Source of the DNA: Phyllobacterium sp. 628
Lineage (GTDB): Bacteria; Pseudomonadota; Alphaproteobacteria; Rhizobiales; Rhizobiaceae
DNA: 64,000 nucleotides
Reading direction: 5' to 3'
NCBI RefSeq assembly: GCF_014189505.1
Contig: NZ_CP050301.1
Coordinates: forward strand, 193,501 to 257,500
The notes below the pieces were generated by a model. It saw only the letters and a list, made by a program, of their open reading frames with translations. It searched no databases and was not told where the DNA came from. Position 1 is the stretch's first letter, and every line of letters begins with the position of its first letter. Below, piece after piece: positions 35,353-44,587 of this stretch. Made by a program: the position numbers and the translations under genes.

Positions 35353-36650
35353 ACCAGCATACCGCCCCGGAACACCCAATAACCCTCCCGACCAAACTTG
35401 ATATCGCCAGTGAACAGCTGATCGACGCGGAAGCCGACAGTCTTCCGCAGCCGCGTGTACCCGATTTTCATAGCCGGGGTGCCCAGATAATATTTGGTCT
35501 CAGTCTCGTGCTCATTGCCTTTAATCTGCGCCCGGTTTTCTCCAGTGCATCGGCGCTTTTGCCGGAAATCACTGCACAGATGGGTCTGTCATCTTTTGGT
35601 GCGGGTGTCCTGACCACCCTGCCCGTGCTGTGCCTCGGCCTTTTCGCACCGCTGGCTCCACGCCTTGCCCAGCGTATCGGCGCGGAACGCGCGCTCTTCG
35701 GCGTCCTCATTTTACTCGCCCTTGGCACCGCCTTGCGTGGTCTGCAATCATTGCCGCTGCTTTTCATCGGAACAGCGCTTGCTGGTGGCTGTATCGCTAT
35801 CGGCAATGTTCTGCTCCCGGGCCTCGTCAAGCGCGATTTTGCCACGCGCACCGGCATGATGACGGGTCTTTACACCATGGCGCTCTGCGCTGGGGCGGCC
35901 AGTGCCGCCGGATTTACCTTGCCGGTTCAGCGTCTCCTCGGCGGCTCGTGGTCACTGGCATTGAGTGCCTGGGCTTTGCCAGCAATCGTGGTCGCTGTCA
36001 TCTGGCTGCCGCAGGCTTTTGCCCGCAAGGTTCGCACGAAACATGCGGGTTTCAAGGTACAGGGCCTCTGGCGTGACCGTCTGGCATGGCAGGTCACCCT
36101 GTTCATGGGCCTGCAATCCGCCCTTGCTTATTGCGTCTTCGGCTGGCTCGCCCCCATCCTGCGGGATCGCGGCATGGATGGAACCACTGCCGGAGCAGTT
36201 GTATCCGTCTCGGTCATGGCTCAGGTTATTACCTGTCTGCTGGTGCCGTCGATTGCTGTTCGCTGCAAGGATCAGCGCCTGATCAATGTCGGCCTTGCAG
36301 CCATTGCCGTTACTGGCCTGCTTGGCTTTCTATTCGCGCCGCTTTCAACTGTCTGGTTATGGGCGATCATTCAGGGCATTGGTCAGGGTGGCCTCATTGC
36401 CATTGCCATGACGATGATCGTGCTGCGCTCCCCCGATTCGCACGTCGCCTCCCACCTTTCCGGCATGGCGCAATGTGTCGGCTATACCCTTGCCGCCACC
36501 GGTCCGTTGCTTGTCGGTCTCATCCACAGCGTTACGGAAAGCTATGCCGCGACGGCCATTCTATTTGTGCTGCTGGGACTTGGTGTTGCTGTTTTTGGCT
36601 GGGGCGCCGGACGGGCCCAGCATGTCACTGCCCGTACCATCGCCCTGTGA
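35349..36650 (+). CDS. CynX/NimT-type MFS transporter
   Basis: The 433-residue protein has 12 predicted TM helices after a 35-residue cytoplasmic N-terminus. The stretch SLVLIAFNLRPVFSSASALLPEI in helix 1 is typical of the CynX/NimT cluster (cyanate, nitroimidazole transport). The ligand is unknown; the coupled FadR-type regulator suggests an organic acid or similar inducer. Confidence 0.85.
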   Translation: MNQHTAPEHPITLPTKLDIASEQLIDAEADSLPQPRVPDFHSRGAQIIFGLSLVLIAFNLRPVFSSASALLPEITAQMGLSSFGAGVLTTLPVLCLGLFAPLAPRLAQRIGAERALFGVLILLALGTALRGLQSLPLLFIGTALAGGCIAIGNVLLPGLVKRDFATRTGMMTGLYTMALCAGAASAAGFTLPVQRLLGGSWSLALSAWALPAIVVAVIWLPQAFARKVRTKHAGFKVQGLWRDRLAWQVTLFMGLQSALAYCVFGWLAPILRDRGMDGTTAGAVVSVSVMAQVITCLLVPSIAVRCKDQRLINVGLAAIAVTGLLGFLFAPLSTVWLWAIIQGIGQGGLIAIAMTMIVLRSPDSHVASHLSGMAQCVGYTLAATGPLLVGLIHSVTESYAATAILFVLLGLGVAVFGWGAGRAQHVTARTIAL

Positions 36651-36736
36651 ACCGCAGTTAACGAAGGCATTCATCACCGGTTCAGCCGCGAAGCTTTATC
36701 ACTGTCGTCAACGCTTAAACGCTAAGGACGACTTCC

Positions 36737-37093
36737 ATGATCAAGAAATCACTCGCTGCTCTTCTGGTTGCTGCCATTTCGGTCAGCGCAATCAGTGTTT
36801 CCTCGGCTCCGGCCCAGGCTGGCGGCTACTATTCATACGATGATGATGACGGTTATTACCGTGATCGTGACTACTATCGTGACCGGGATTATTATCGCGA
36901 TCGTGATTATCGGTCTGACTATTCGGAACGTCGTCACAAGAACCGTGATACGGCCATTATTGCTGGCGTTGCTGGTCTTGCCCTTGGTGCTGTCATCGTC
37001 GGCTCGCTGGCTAACCAGAATCGCAGACAGTCTGCGCCGGTCTACTCCCGTCCGGCCTATAATGACCGCCTGATCTACGATCCGAACTACTAA
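36737..37093 (+). CDS. Secreted protein with Tyr-Tyr-Arg-Asp-Arg-Asp repeats
   Basis: The 118-residue protein has a signal peptide (MIKKSLAALLVAAISVSAI, cleavage near AQA), then four near-exact YYRDRD units at about residues 40-65, a basic linker and a hydrophobic helix at about 80-98 (AIIAGVAGLALGAVIVGSLA). It resembles glycine-zipper/RcnB-like small envelope proteins but I cannot name it. It is a single gene with a terminator at 37136. Confidence 0.7.
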   Translation: MIKKSLAALLVAAISVSAISVSSAPAQAGGYYSYDDDDGYYRDRDYYRDRDYYRDRDYRSDYSERRHKNRDTAIIAGVAGLALGAVIVGSLANQNRRQSAPVYSRPAYNDRLIYDPNY

Positions 37094-37135
37094 ACGCAGG
37101 CTGCATCTTTGTGGTGCGCAGTAAAGCCAGACAAT

Positions 37136-37173
37136 AAAAAAGCACGGCCCGTCTTGAACAGGCCGTGCTTTTT
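37136..37173. terminator. Bidirectional terminator
   Basis: AAAAAGCACGGCC (37136-37148) pairs with GGCCGTGCTTTTT (37161-37173), a 13-bp perfect stem with 12-base loop between the YYRDRD gene and the convergent MHS transporter gene. Confidence 0.9.
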
Positions 37174-37194
37174 ATTTCGAAGACCCAAACGATC

Positions 37195-38535
37195 TCACGC
37201 CTCGATATCGACGTCCTTGGTTTCCTTGCCGATCAGCAGCGCAATCAACGTCAGAACGCCCATGACCGAGAGATAGACACCGACCCAGAACGGGCTACCG
37301 GCGCCAGCGCGCCACAATGCGATAGCGATGAACGGCGCAACAGCTGCCCCGAGGATCGATGACACATTGTAGGAAATGCCTGAGCCCGTATACCGAACAC
37401 TGACCGGAAACAGTTCGGGCAGCAATGCACCCATCGGTCCGAATGTCATGCCCATCAGGGTAAAGCCGAGGATCAGCCAGGCCATGACGCCGACAGTGCC
37501 GAGCGACAGCAGCGGAACCCACAGCAAGCCGAACAGGATGATACCGAGGGTGACCCAGATCAATGTCTTGCGGCGGCCCCAACGGTCAGCCCATGGGCCG
37601 GATGCCATGGTGAAGATACCAAAGAACACCACGCCGACGATCATCATCAGAACAAAGGTCGTGTAGTCGTAACCAAGACCGGCAACAGGACCTGCTGTCG
37701 CAGCGCGGCCATAGCTCAGCGAAAATGTGGTCATCAGATAGAACAGGACATAGGTTGCCAGCATGTAGAAAGTGCCGAGAACCAGCTGTTTCCAATGGGT
37801 CTGGAATGCGGAAACCAGCGGCACTTTTTTGATCTGGCCGGTATTCACAGTCTTTTCGAAGGCTGTGCTTTCCACAAGGTTGAGCCGGACCCACAGGCCG
37901 ACAACGACCATGACAGCGGAAAACAGGAACGGAATGCGCCAGCCCCAGTCGAGAAACGCGAGCGATGGTCGCGATGGATCATCCGATGGCAGCATGGCAG
38001 CAATAATCAGGAACAGGCCATTGGCGATGATGAAACCAATGGGCGCGCCCAGTTGCGGAAATGTCCCATAAATCGCGCGCTTTCCCTGCGGTGCATTCTC
38101 GGTTGCCACTAGCGCCGCGCCGCTCCACTCGCCGCCGAGCGCAAAACCCTGCGCCAGACGCAGCACCACCAGCAGCGCCGGTGCCAGCCAGCCAGCCATG
38201 GCAAATGTCGGCAGCACGCCGATCAGGAATGTGGCGATGCCCATGGTCAGAAGCGCGCCGACGAGTGTGATCTTGCGTCCGCGCTTGTCACCGAGATGGC
38301 CAAAGAAAATAGCACCGAGCGGACGTGCCACCATCGCCGCACCGAAAATGGCAAAGGACGACAAGAGAGCCGTGGTTTCATTGCCGGGCGGAAAGAACAG
38401 ATGCGGGAAAACCAAGACCGCAGCGGTCGCATAAACATAAAAGTCGTAAAACTCGATCGTCGTACCGATAAGGCTGGCGAGAATAACGCGGGAACGCGGA
38501 TTGGCGATTACGCCAGCTTGCGCTGTTGCTGACAT
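37195..38535 (-). CDS. MHS-family MFS transporter (ShiA/ProP-like)
   Basis: The 446-residue protein has 12 TM helices. The MHS motifs RVILASLIGTTIEFYDFYVYATAA in helix 1 and GHLGDKRGRKITLVGALLTMG in the 2-3 loop are clear, and FALGGEWSGAALVATENAPQGKR follows helix 4. The family imports metabolites by proton symport (shikimate, proline/betaine, citrate or alpha-ketoglutarate types); which one cannot be told. Confidence 0.9.
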   Translation of the reverse strand: MSATAQAGVIANPRSRVILASLIGTTIEFYDFYVYATAAVLVFPHLFFPPGNETTALLSSFAIFGAAMVARPLGAIFFGHLGDKRGRKITLVGALLTMGIATFLIGVLPTFAMAGWLAPALLVVLRLAQGFALGGEWSGAALVATENAPQGKRAIYGTFPQLGAPIGFIIANGLFLIIAAMLPSDDPSRPSLAFLDWGWRIPFLFSAVMVVVGLWVRLNLVESTAFEKTVNTGQIKKVPLVSAFQTHWKQLVLGTFYMLATYVLFYLMTTFSLSYGRAATAGPVAGLGYDYTTFVLMMIVGVVFFGIFTMASGPWADRWGRRKTLIWVTLGIILFGLLWVPLLSLGTVGVMAWLILGFTLMGMTFGPMGALLPELFPVSVRYTGSGISYNVSSILGAAVAPFIAIALWRAGAGSPFWVGVYLSVMGVLTLIALLIGKETKDVDIEA

Positions 38536-38722
38536 TGAAAATTGCTCCCTGACGGCTGAGGTTGTTTCCTCAACGCGCTTGTTGGCGGATTAGACTATTG
38601 AAATGAGAACCGGGATCATGAAGGAATACTTGGTTGCAGGCAAAAACCAATATATCGGCCGCACAGGCAGTTCAAGCAATATTCCGGCCTTGGGATTCGG
38701 CGGCTGATGCCGCCGAAAAACA

Positions 38723-38748
38723 AAAACGCAGCCTCACGGCTGCGTTTT
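38723..38748 (-). terminator. gapR terminator
   Basis: AAAACGCAGCC (38723-38733), loop TCAC, GGCTGCGTTTT (38738-38748), with T-run on the minus strand. A second stem TTCGGCGGC/GCCGCCGAA follows at 38697-38718. Confidence 0.85.
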
Positions 38749-38758
38749 CAGATTTGTC

Positions 38759-39028
38759 TCAGACCATGCCGAGAGCGTTCATGTAAAGTTCGAGGATCGC
38801 TTCCTCTTCCTTGCGCTCGTTGGCGTCCTTCTTACGCAGACGCACGATCGTGCGGATGATCTTGGTGTCGTAGCCACGGCCTTTGGCTTCGGCCATTACT
38901 TCCTTGATATCGTCCTGAAGTGTTGTCTTTTCTTCCTCAAGACGCTCGATACGTTCGATAAACTGCCGCAATTCCGCAGCCGCAACACCTTCGACACCAC
39001 CCTGCGGCGCTACTTCATCCATGCTCAT
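38759..39028 (-). CDS. gapR: GapR-like DNA-binding protein (DUF2312)
   Basis: The 89-residue protein is read from the Met at 39028 because GGAGCGAAGT precedes it; a longer frame to 39097 has no such site. It matches DUF2312: [60 protein letters not shown]. In Caulobacter GapR clamps overtwisted DNA ahead of polymerases. It has a coiled-coil first half. The gene is monocistronic. Confidence 0.92.
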   Translation of the reverse strand: MSMDEVAPQGGVEGVAAAELRQFIERIERLEEEKTTLQDDIKEVMAEAKGRGYDTKIIRTIVRLRKKDANERKEEEAILELYMNALGMV

Positions 39029-39142
39029 ACTTCGCTCCGTAAAAATTGATTGTGCGACTCGGAAACGCCGCCTCTGCCGTTCCGATGCCCGACCCATGCA
39101 TCCAGAGTCAAGCCAATAGACCCATGCGGGACGTCTGTGGCC

Positions 39143-39448
39143 TCAATGGGACGGCTTGTTCACATCGAATGCAGCCTTCTGTGCATCACTGGCCTCGCGT
39201 TGATGCTTGGCCTGCCATTGCGCATAGGGTTCGCCATAAACGATTTCGCGTGATTCCTCCTTGGAAAGCGCAACGCCATCCGCTTCCGCTGCTTCGCGAT
39301 ACCAGTTGGACAGGCAGTTGCGGCAGAAACCGGCAAGGTTCATCAGATCGATGTTCTGTACATCGCTGCGCTCACGCAAATGTTCCACCAGACGGCGAAA
39401 AGCGGCGGCTTCAAAAGCGATGCGTTGCTCTTCGGTGAATTCACTCAT
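39143..39448 (-). CDS. DUF1244 family protein
   Basis: The 101-residue protein (start Met 39448, inside a longer frame to 39484) matches DUF1244, with FRRLVEHLRERSDVQNIDLMNLAGFCRNCLSNWYREA including Cys-x2-Cys. Family function is unknown. It overlaps the start of its message partner, the N-formylglutamate amidohydrolase gene, by 8 bases, so it is co-translated downstream of it. Confidence 0.85.
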   Translation of the reverse strand: MSEFTEEQRIAFEAAAFRRLVEHLRERSDVQNIDLMNLAGFCRNCLSNWYREAAEADGVALSKEESREIVYGEPYAQWQAKHQREASDAQKAAFDVNKPSH

Positions 39449-40244
39449 GGTCAATCTCCTCCAGCGGACCCGTCCGCGAGCCATATTGTCTGGCTATATG
39501 CATATCGGGGTTGGCATTGATGGCTGCAAGGATCGGCGCGAGACGGTCCGCCCATTGTTCAATCCCGGCTTCATCGGCAATCAGATCTTGCCGTACCTCG
39601 ATCAGCGCATGGGCCAGTCCCGGCACGATACAATGTTTGAACATGGTGTCATTGCGCAGCGCCCCGTCATAGGGCTCGTTGTCACCGACCACCAGAAGCG
39701 GGTCTTCCTGCAAGCCTGCAATCAGCGGCACAACCGCGCGCGGATCCATGTCCCACAGGATACCCGCATGCCACGGACGCGGTGTTGTCTTCCAGAAAGC
39801 TGTGAAGGAATGAATGGAAATGACCAGAGGCGCCTTGCCGCTTGCGTCGGTTACAGCCGCTATCGTCTGCGCCACGGCTTCGTGATAGGGCCGGTAGAAC
39901 ACTTCTACACGGTTTTGATGCTCTTCCACCGGCATGGGATTGTTGCCGGGGATGATTGCCCCATCGGACAGGCGCATGATCAATGTCGGATCGTCCTCGC
40001 CACGGTTCGGATCGATCAGAAGGCGTGAAAAACCACCAAGCACCGCAGGGACATCCAGCATCGCAGCCAGCTTCCGTGTCAGCTGTTCCACGCCGATATC
40101 ATAGGCGATATGCCGTTCAAACTGCGCTGGCGGCAAACCGAGCGATCCATACTCCTCCGGCAAATCCCGCCGTGCGTGATCAGCCAGCAGGACCAGGCTC
40201 TTTGCCTTGTCGCCATCAACGGTGTGAAAGGGGGAAAACGGCAT
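39441..40244 (-). CDS. N-formylglutamate amidohydrolase family protein
   Basis: The 267-residue protein has the FGase signatures LVLLADHARRDLPEEY (about 15-30), VISIHSFTAF (about 145-154) and a DN.PYDG segment. It releases formate or ammonia-free glutamate from N-formylglutamate, the last step of one histidine degradation route, but neighbouring hut genes are absent. It is the first gene of a two-gene unit with DUF1244. Confidence 0.85.
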   Translation of the reverse strand: MPFSPFHTVDGDKAKSLVLLADHARRDLPEEYGSLGLPPAQFERHIAYDIGVEQLTRKLAAMLDVPAVLGGFSRLLIDPNRGEDDPTLIMRLSDGAIIPGNNPMPVEEHQNRVEVFYRPYHEAVAQTIAAVTDASGKAPLVISIHSFTAFWKTTPRPWHAGILWDMDPRAVVPLIAGLQEDPLLVVGDNEPYDGALRNDTMFKHCIVPGLAHALIEVRQDLIADEAGIEQWADRLAPILAAINANPDMHIARQYGSRTGPLEEIDHE

Positions 40245-40556
40245 GCGAACGTTCTCTTGTGCAATTATTCGTGGAGAGCTTTTTGTTTTTCACGCCCTGA
40301 CCGGGAATGCAACCAGAGTTGTGGGCAAAAAGGCCGGCTTGATCCATCCTCTGGGAAACTGCGCGATGTTCGCCCTTTTGCGCGAAGCTTTTTCAACACA
40401 AACCGCGCTTGTTTTTTTCCGTTTCGCAGGCGACCTGTCAACGCAACTATCGTTCTTTTGCCGCACTCGCCATCGAACTTTGCATTCAAACGATTAGCGC
40501 GTTGACAATGCACGTGAAACTGCCGAAAAGAGGTTAAAAGACGGACGGAGGCAATA
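40245..40556. other. 312-base gap between divergent genes
   Basis: This stretch separates the amidohydrolase gene (minus) from the DUF1036 gene (plus). An 84-codon plus-strand reading frame (40243-40497) overlaps it, but has no ribosome site, no domain and an Arg/Ser/Cys-rich composition, so I treat it as chance. TTGACA at 40502-40507 is a possible -35 for DUF1036, with no good -10. GGAGG at 40546-40550 is the DUF1036 ribosome site. Confidence 0.7.
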
Positions 40557-41060
40557 TTGCGCAGGGGCATCATTTTCCGCGCTGACCAGCATCAGCGGAC
40601 GCGATTGAGCAGCTTTCTAGCGGCTTTTCTATTCATTTTCGTAGCAGGCAGTGTCTTCGCACCTGAAAAAGCCCATGCCGATTTCCGCGTATGCAATACC
40701 ACGCAAAATCTCGTTGGCGTTGCATTGGGGTACCGGGCGAAAACCGGCTGGATCACAGAGGGCTGGTGGCACGTCAACGCCTCCTCCTGCACCACGCTGG
40801 TCGTCGGCCCGCTGACATCACGGTATTATTACCTCTACGCGGAGGATGCCCAGAGCGGCGGCCGCTGGGATGGCAAGGTGAATATGTGTGTTGCGGAAAA
40901 CCAGTTTAAAATTACCGGCATCAATGACTGTTTTGCGCGCGGATTTCAGCGCGCTGGATTTCAGGAGTATGATACCGGCGAACAATCAAGCTGGATGGTC
41001 CAGCTTACGGAAGAAAATCCTCCCTCAGCTCCAATTGTAACGGATACCCCACCTCGATGA
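40557..41060 (+). CDS. DUF1036 secreted protein, coupled to pyruvate kinase
   Basis: The 167-residue protein starts at TTG 40557, with GGAGG 6 bases upstream; no better start exists before the signal-type helix (LSSFLAAFLFIFVAGSVFA, cleavage near AHA). The mature part matches DUF1036: FRVCNTTQNLVGVALGYRAKTGWITEGWW, SRYYYLYAEDA, NMCV. It overlaps pyk by 4 bases (ATGA). This DUF1036-pyk order recurs in alphaproteobacteria; a functional link is not known. Confidence 0.88.
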   Translation: MRRGIIFRADQHQRTRLSSFLAAFLFIFVAGSVFAPEKAHADFRVCNTTQNLVGVALGYRAKTGWITEGWWHVNASSCTTLVVGPLTSRYYYLYAEDAQSGGRWDGKVNMCVAENQFKITGINDCFARGFQRAGFQEYDTGEQSSWMVQLTEENPPSAPIVTDTPPR

Positions 41061-42493
41061 GACGCCGCCGTAAGGTCAAAATCCTCGCCACCCTGGGTCC
41101 TGCTTCATCCGACGAAGCGATGATTTGCAAATTGTTCGAAGCCGGTGCGGATGTGTTCCGTATCAACATGAGCCATGCGAGCCATGAATTGATGCGCGAG
41201 CTTGTGCGCCGCCTGCGCAATGTCGAAAAGGCAGTGGGACGCCCCATCGGCATCCTCGCCGATCTGCAGGGACCAAAGCTGCGCGTCGGCAAATTCGCTG
41301 AGGGCAAGGTTGACCTCGTTCCCGGGCAGATATTCACGCTCGACAACAATGAGGCGCCCGGAGACAACACGCGCGTTTTCCTGCCGCATCCGGAAATTCT
41401 GGAAGCTGTGGAAGCGGGCCATCGCCTGCTGATCGACGACGGCAAGCTGGCACTCGTTGCAGAAGCATCCGACGGCAAGTCCATCACCTGCCGCGTTGTT
41501 TCCGGCACAAAGATTTCCGACAAGAAGGGCGTCAGCCTGCCCGATACCACGCTTGGTGTCAGCGCTTTGACCGAAAAGGATCGCCGCGATCTCGATGCCG
41601 TCCTGCAGGAAGAAGTGGATTGGGTCGCCCTGTCCTTTATTCAGCGGCCGGAGGATCTTGCCGAAGTACGCAAGATCTCGCGCGGCCGCGTTGCCCTCCT
41701 GTCGAAGATCGAAAAGCCGCAGGCCGTTACCCGTCTTGCGGAAATCATTGAGCTTTCCGATGCGCTGATGGTGGCGCGCGGCGATCTCGGTGTTGAAATG
41801 CCGCTGGAATCCGTCCCCGGCATTCAGAAGCAGATCATCCGCGCCTGCCGCCGGGCAGGCAAGCCGGTGGTCGTTGCCACGCAGATGCTGGAATCGATGA
41901 TCACAGCAGCTGTCCCGACCCGCGCTGAAGTTTCCGACGTTGCGACAGCCGTGTTCGAAGGCGCCGACGCTGTCATGCTTTCAGCAGAATCAGCTGCCGG
42001 TGACTATCCGGTCGAAGCCGTATCCACCATGGCGCGCATCGCCGAAGAAGTCGAACGCGATCCAAACTATCCCGGCATCATCCACGCCCAGCGCCCTGAA
42101 CCAAATGCCACCGGCGCAGATGCGATTTCGCTGGCTGCCCGGCAGATCGCCGAGACGCTGAACCTGTCCGCCATTGTCACCTACACGGCATCCGGCACAA
42201 CCGGCTTGCGTGCTGCACGCGAACGGCCATTGCTCCCGATCATCGCCCTGTCGCCCGTTGTCGAGACAGCCCGCAAGCTCTCCCTCGTTTGGGGTTTGCA
42301 CTGCGTGGTGACGGAAGATGCAACGGATCTTGATGATATGGTCGATCGTGCCTGCCACATTGCCTATCAGGAAGAGTTCGGCAATCCGGGCGACCGCATC
42401 ATTATTTCAGCCGGTGTGCCGCTGCGCACGCCTGGTTCGACCAATATGCTGCGCATTGCCTATATCGGCTCGGACGGGCTGACAGGTATCTAG
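41057..42493 (+). CDS. pyk: Pyruvate kinase
   Basis: The 478-residue enzyme has RRKVKILATLGPAS at the start, GADVFRINMSH (about 30-40), ILADLQGPKLRVG (about 70-82), the Lys loop LSKIEKPQAVTRL, MVARGDLGVEMPLE and the EGADAVMLSAESAAG phosphate loop. It makes pyruvate and ATP from PEP. No N-terminal regulatory domain beyond the usual set. It overlaps DUF1036, so translation is coupled. Confidence 0.96.
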   Translation: MRRRRKVKILATLGPASSDEAMICKLFEAGADVFRINMSHASHELMRELVRRLRNVEKAVGRPIGILADLQGPKLRVGKFAEGKVDLVPGQIFTLDNNEAPGDNTRVFLPHPEILEAVEAGHRLLIDDGKLALVAEASDGKSITCRVVSGTKISDKKGVSLPDTTLGVSALTEKDRRDLDAVLQEEVDWVALSFIQRPEDLAEVRKISRGRVALLSKIEKPQAVTRLAEIIELSDALMVARGDLGVEMPLESVPGIQKQIIRACRRAGKPVVVATQMLESMITAAVPTRAEVSDVATAVFEGADAVMLSAESAAGDYPVEAVSTMARIAEEVERDPNYPGIIHAQRPEPNATGADAISLAARQIAETLNLSAIVTYTASGTTGLRAARERPLLPIIALSPVVETARKLSLVWGLHCVVTEDATDLDDMVDRACHIAYQEEFGNPGDRIIISAGVPLRTPGSTNMLRIAYIGSDGLTGI

Positions 42494-42502
42494 ACCTGAC
42501 TA

Positions 42503-43549
42503 TCAGGGTTGGCGGCGATCGGCCGCCGACCCGAAATTATCCCCGGCAATCCGGGCTTCGAGCGCTCGTGCGGCGCCTTCCAAATCCCGGTCGTAACCGG
42601 CAATTTTCTCGATAGCCATCACATCCAGAGCCGTCGCTACAAAATCCGGCCTGTGTCCCATATTCTTGACCCAAACCAGTTCCGACCCGGCAATATCACG
42701 CTCGAGCCCCGTGGAATGCACGTCTGCCAGCACCACGTCATCACGGTCGCCGGTGATGATCACGGTCGGCGCCTTGATCTCCTTATAACGTGGGGAAAAA
42801 CTGCTGACATAGGCAAACAGCCCCGCCACATCGCGTGAATTGGCCCGAAAGGTTTGCGGCCGCAGCACAAGCTCAATGCTGGCATCGCGCGCATAATTCT
42901 GCGGCACGGCATTGGGTGCAAATACACCGGCAATTCCGGCATCCATACTCAACAGTCCACCCGGAAGCGCCAGCGTCTCGGTAAACAGCCAGCCAACCAG
43001 CGGTGTACTTGCAAGAGTATAGTACCAGGAGACATCGCCGCCCGGCCACGGATGCGTTGCGGGCGACAGAAACAGCACGCCCTTTGTCTTATCGGGATGG
43101 TTGACGGCAAAGGTCGCGGCAATCGCACCACCAAAGGAATGCCCGACGATGATGGCTGGGCCGATGCCAAGCTTATCCATCAGCGCGGCCAGCGTGGCAG
43201 CCTGCCCCGCAGGATTTTCATTGTTGCCATTACCGCGCCCGGACCAGCCATGCCCCGGACGGTCGATGAACAGAAGATCAGCCCGCCCCTCCAGCGCCGG
43301 ACGCAGCGGCAGCATCAGGTCTTTTAGGTTGCTGCTCGCACCATGGATAAAAACGATAGGCGGCAGATCAGCCTTTAGACCCGCTTTGACGTAGACATAG
43401 TGCATATGCGTGCCGCCAATGTCCGCAAAGGTCCCGACCGGTGGATTGCGCCGCTCAATAGCCTGTACACCCAGATAAGTCGCTCCCGCCATCCCAAGGA
43501 CGCAAAAGATCACAAAGGCAATAAGCGCCAGAAACAGATTCATGAACAA
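42503..43549 (-). CDS. Alpha/beta hydrolase with N-terminal membrane anchor
   Basis: The 348-residue protein has a TM helix at 4-28, HGASSN oxyanion region, the nucleophile elbow GHSFGG (about 136-141), Asp in GDRDD (about 266-270) and His in NMGHRPD (about 297). It is an alpha/beta hydrolase attached to the inner membrane with its domain outside; the substrate is unknown. It converges on pyk, 9 bases between the stops. Confidence 0.88.
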   Translation of the reverse strand: MFMNLFLALIAFVIFCVLGMAGATYLGVQAIERRNPPVGTFADIGGTHMHYVYVKAGLKADLPPIVFIHGASSNLKDLMLPLRPALEGRADLLFIDRPGHGWSGRGNGNNENPAGQAATLAALMDKLGIGPAIIVGHSFGGAIAATFAVNHPDKTKGVLFLSPATHPWPGGDVSWYYTLASTPLVGWLFTETLALPGGLLSMDAGIAGVFAPNAVPQNYARDASIELVLRPQTFRANSRDVAGLFAYVSSFSPRYKEIKAPTVIITGDRDDVVLADVHSTGLERDIAGSELVWVKNMGHRPDFVATALDVMAIEKIAGYDRDLEGAARALEARIAGDNFGSAADRRQP

Positions 43550-43587
43550 GGGGATTTCCGCTGAGAAAAGATGGGAAATAAATTGAA

Positions 43588-44232
43588 TTACGTGCGCTGG
43601 CCTGCCAGATCATCAGCCAGTTCGCCTGCCTGCGTCTGCGCTTCCCGCATCATCGGATACACACTGAGCACCTGCTCAAACGCCTGCAAAGCACCTTCCT
43701 TATTTCCCGTATCTTTCAAAATCGCCGCGAGCCCGGCAAGCGCTCCGAAATGCCGCGGTTCCAGCGCGAGAGTTTTCTGGATATCGGCCATGGACCGCCC
43801 ATAGTCATTCATCAGGAAATTGACCGTGGCGCGCCGGTTCCAGCCTTCGGCATATTCAGGCTTGAGCACGGTGACCTGATCAAGAAAATCCAGCGCAATT
43901 GAATACTTCTTCTCAGCCATGGCAGAAGCGGCCCACTGCATCATCAGATCGATACTCGCGCTGCCGGAATTTTCCCACTGCGTCTGAATGAGGCTGGCAA
44001 GGCGCTTGGCCTTCACTTCATTGCGCTCGCGCTTTAACTGCGAGAATAGCTCATTGAGCCGCGTGGCGCGTTTTTCCGCCTGGGTCTGATTGGCTGGTGT
44101 CTGGTCGGGCAATGACGCCGCCTGCGGGGAAGCAGCAGCGGGAGCTTGCGCTCCGGAATTATCCTGCGCCAGCGCTGCGGCAGGCAACGCCAACAAAAAT
44201 GTCCCGAATAAAATAGCAAAAACGCTCCGCAT
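43588..44232 (-). CDS. Secreted TPR-type protein
   Basis: The 214-residue protein has a signal peptide (MRSVFAILFGTFLLALPAA, cleavage near ALAQ), an Ala/Pro/Gln-rich linker, and four TPR-like helical pairs (ALDFLDQVTVLKPEYAEGWN, ADIQKTLALEPRHFGALAGLA). It is a likely periplasmic adaptor. It is encoded 38 bases before the hydrolase gene, in the same direction, so they may be an operon. Confidence 0.8.
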   Translation of the reverse strand: MRSVFAILFGTFLLALPAAALAQDNSGAQAPAAASPQAASLPDQTPANQTQAEKRATRLNELFSQLKRERNEVKAKRLASLIQTQWENSGSASIDLMMQWAASAMAEKKYSIALDFLDQVTVLKPEYAEGWNRRATVNFLMNDYGRSMADIQKTLALEPRHFGALAGLAAILKDTGNKEGALQAFEQVLSVYPMMREAQTQAGELADDLAGQRT

Positions 44233-44292
44233 GATACGGATCGTAATCCGTATCAGCGAAACGTCAAATGCAAATAACCGTGAAACGGTAAA

Positions 44293-44418
44293 TCAGCCCT
44301 GGCGCGCTTTAAAACGCGGAGCAGTCTTGTTGATGATGTAGATGCGGCCCTTACGGCGCACCAGCTGATTGTCACGATGACGGGCCTTAAGGGCCTTAAG
44401 CGAATTCTTGATCTTCAT
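44293..44418 (-). CDS. rpmJ: 50S ribosomal protein L36 (zinc-free type)
   Basis: The 41-residue protein [20 protein letters not shown]... ends [12 protein letters not shown]. The start 44418 is the only Met that gives an L36-like N-terminus. The usual Cys-Cys-Cys-His zinc set is replaced, so it is the C-minus (YkgO-like) form. It is separate from the ribosomal operon, as usual for this type. Confidence 0.95.
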   Translation of the reverse strand: MKIKNSLKALKARHRDNQLVRRKGRIYIINKTAPRFKARQG

Positions 44419-44587
44419 TTCAGCACCGGTAGGTTTACGCCCGAAACCGGGCACCAATAATAAAGCGCGCCTCAAAAAGCGCGCCGGAAACACGTTGCGG
44501 GGAAATAGCCAAGGAATGCCCCGATTGTCAACTCCCGACTCATGATTCATATGGAGATTCATGAGCCGGCAGCGATTTTATTTGCAC

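Noticed and set aside
40243..40497. 84-codon plus-strand reading frame in the 312-base gap
   Set aside because: No ribosome site, composition rich in Arg/Ser/Cys/Phe, overlaps the amidohydrolase start, and no domain is seen; taken as chance.
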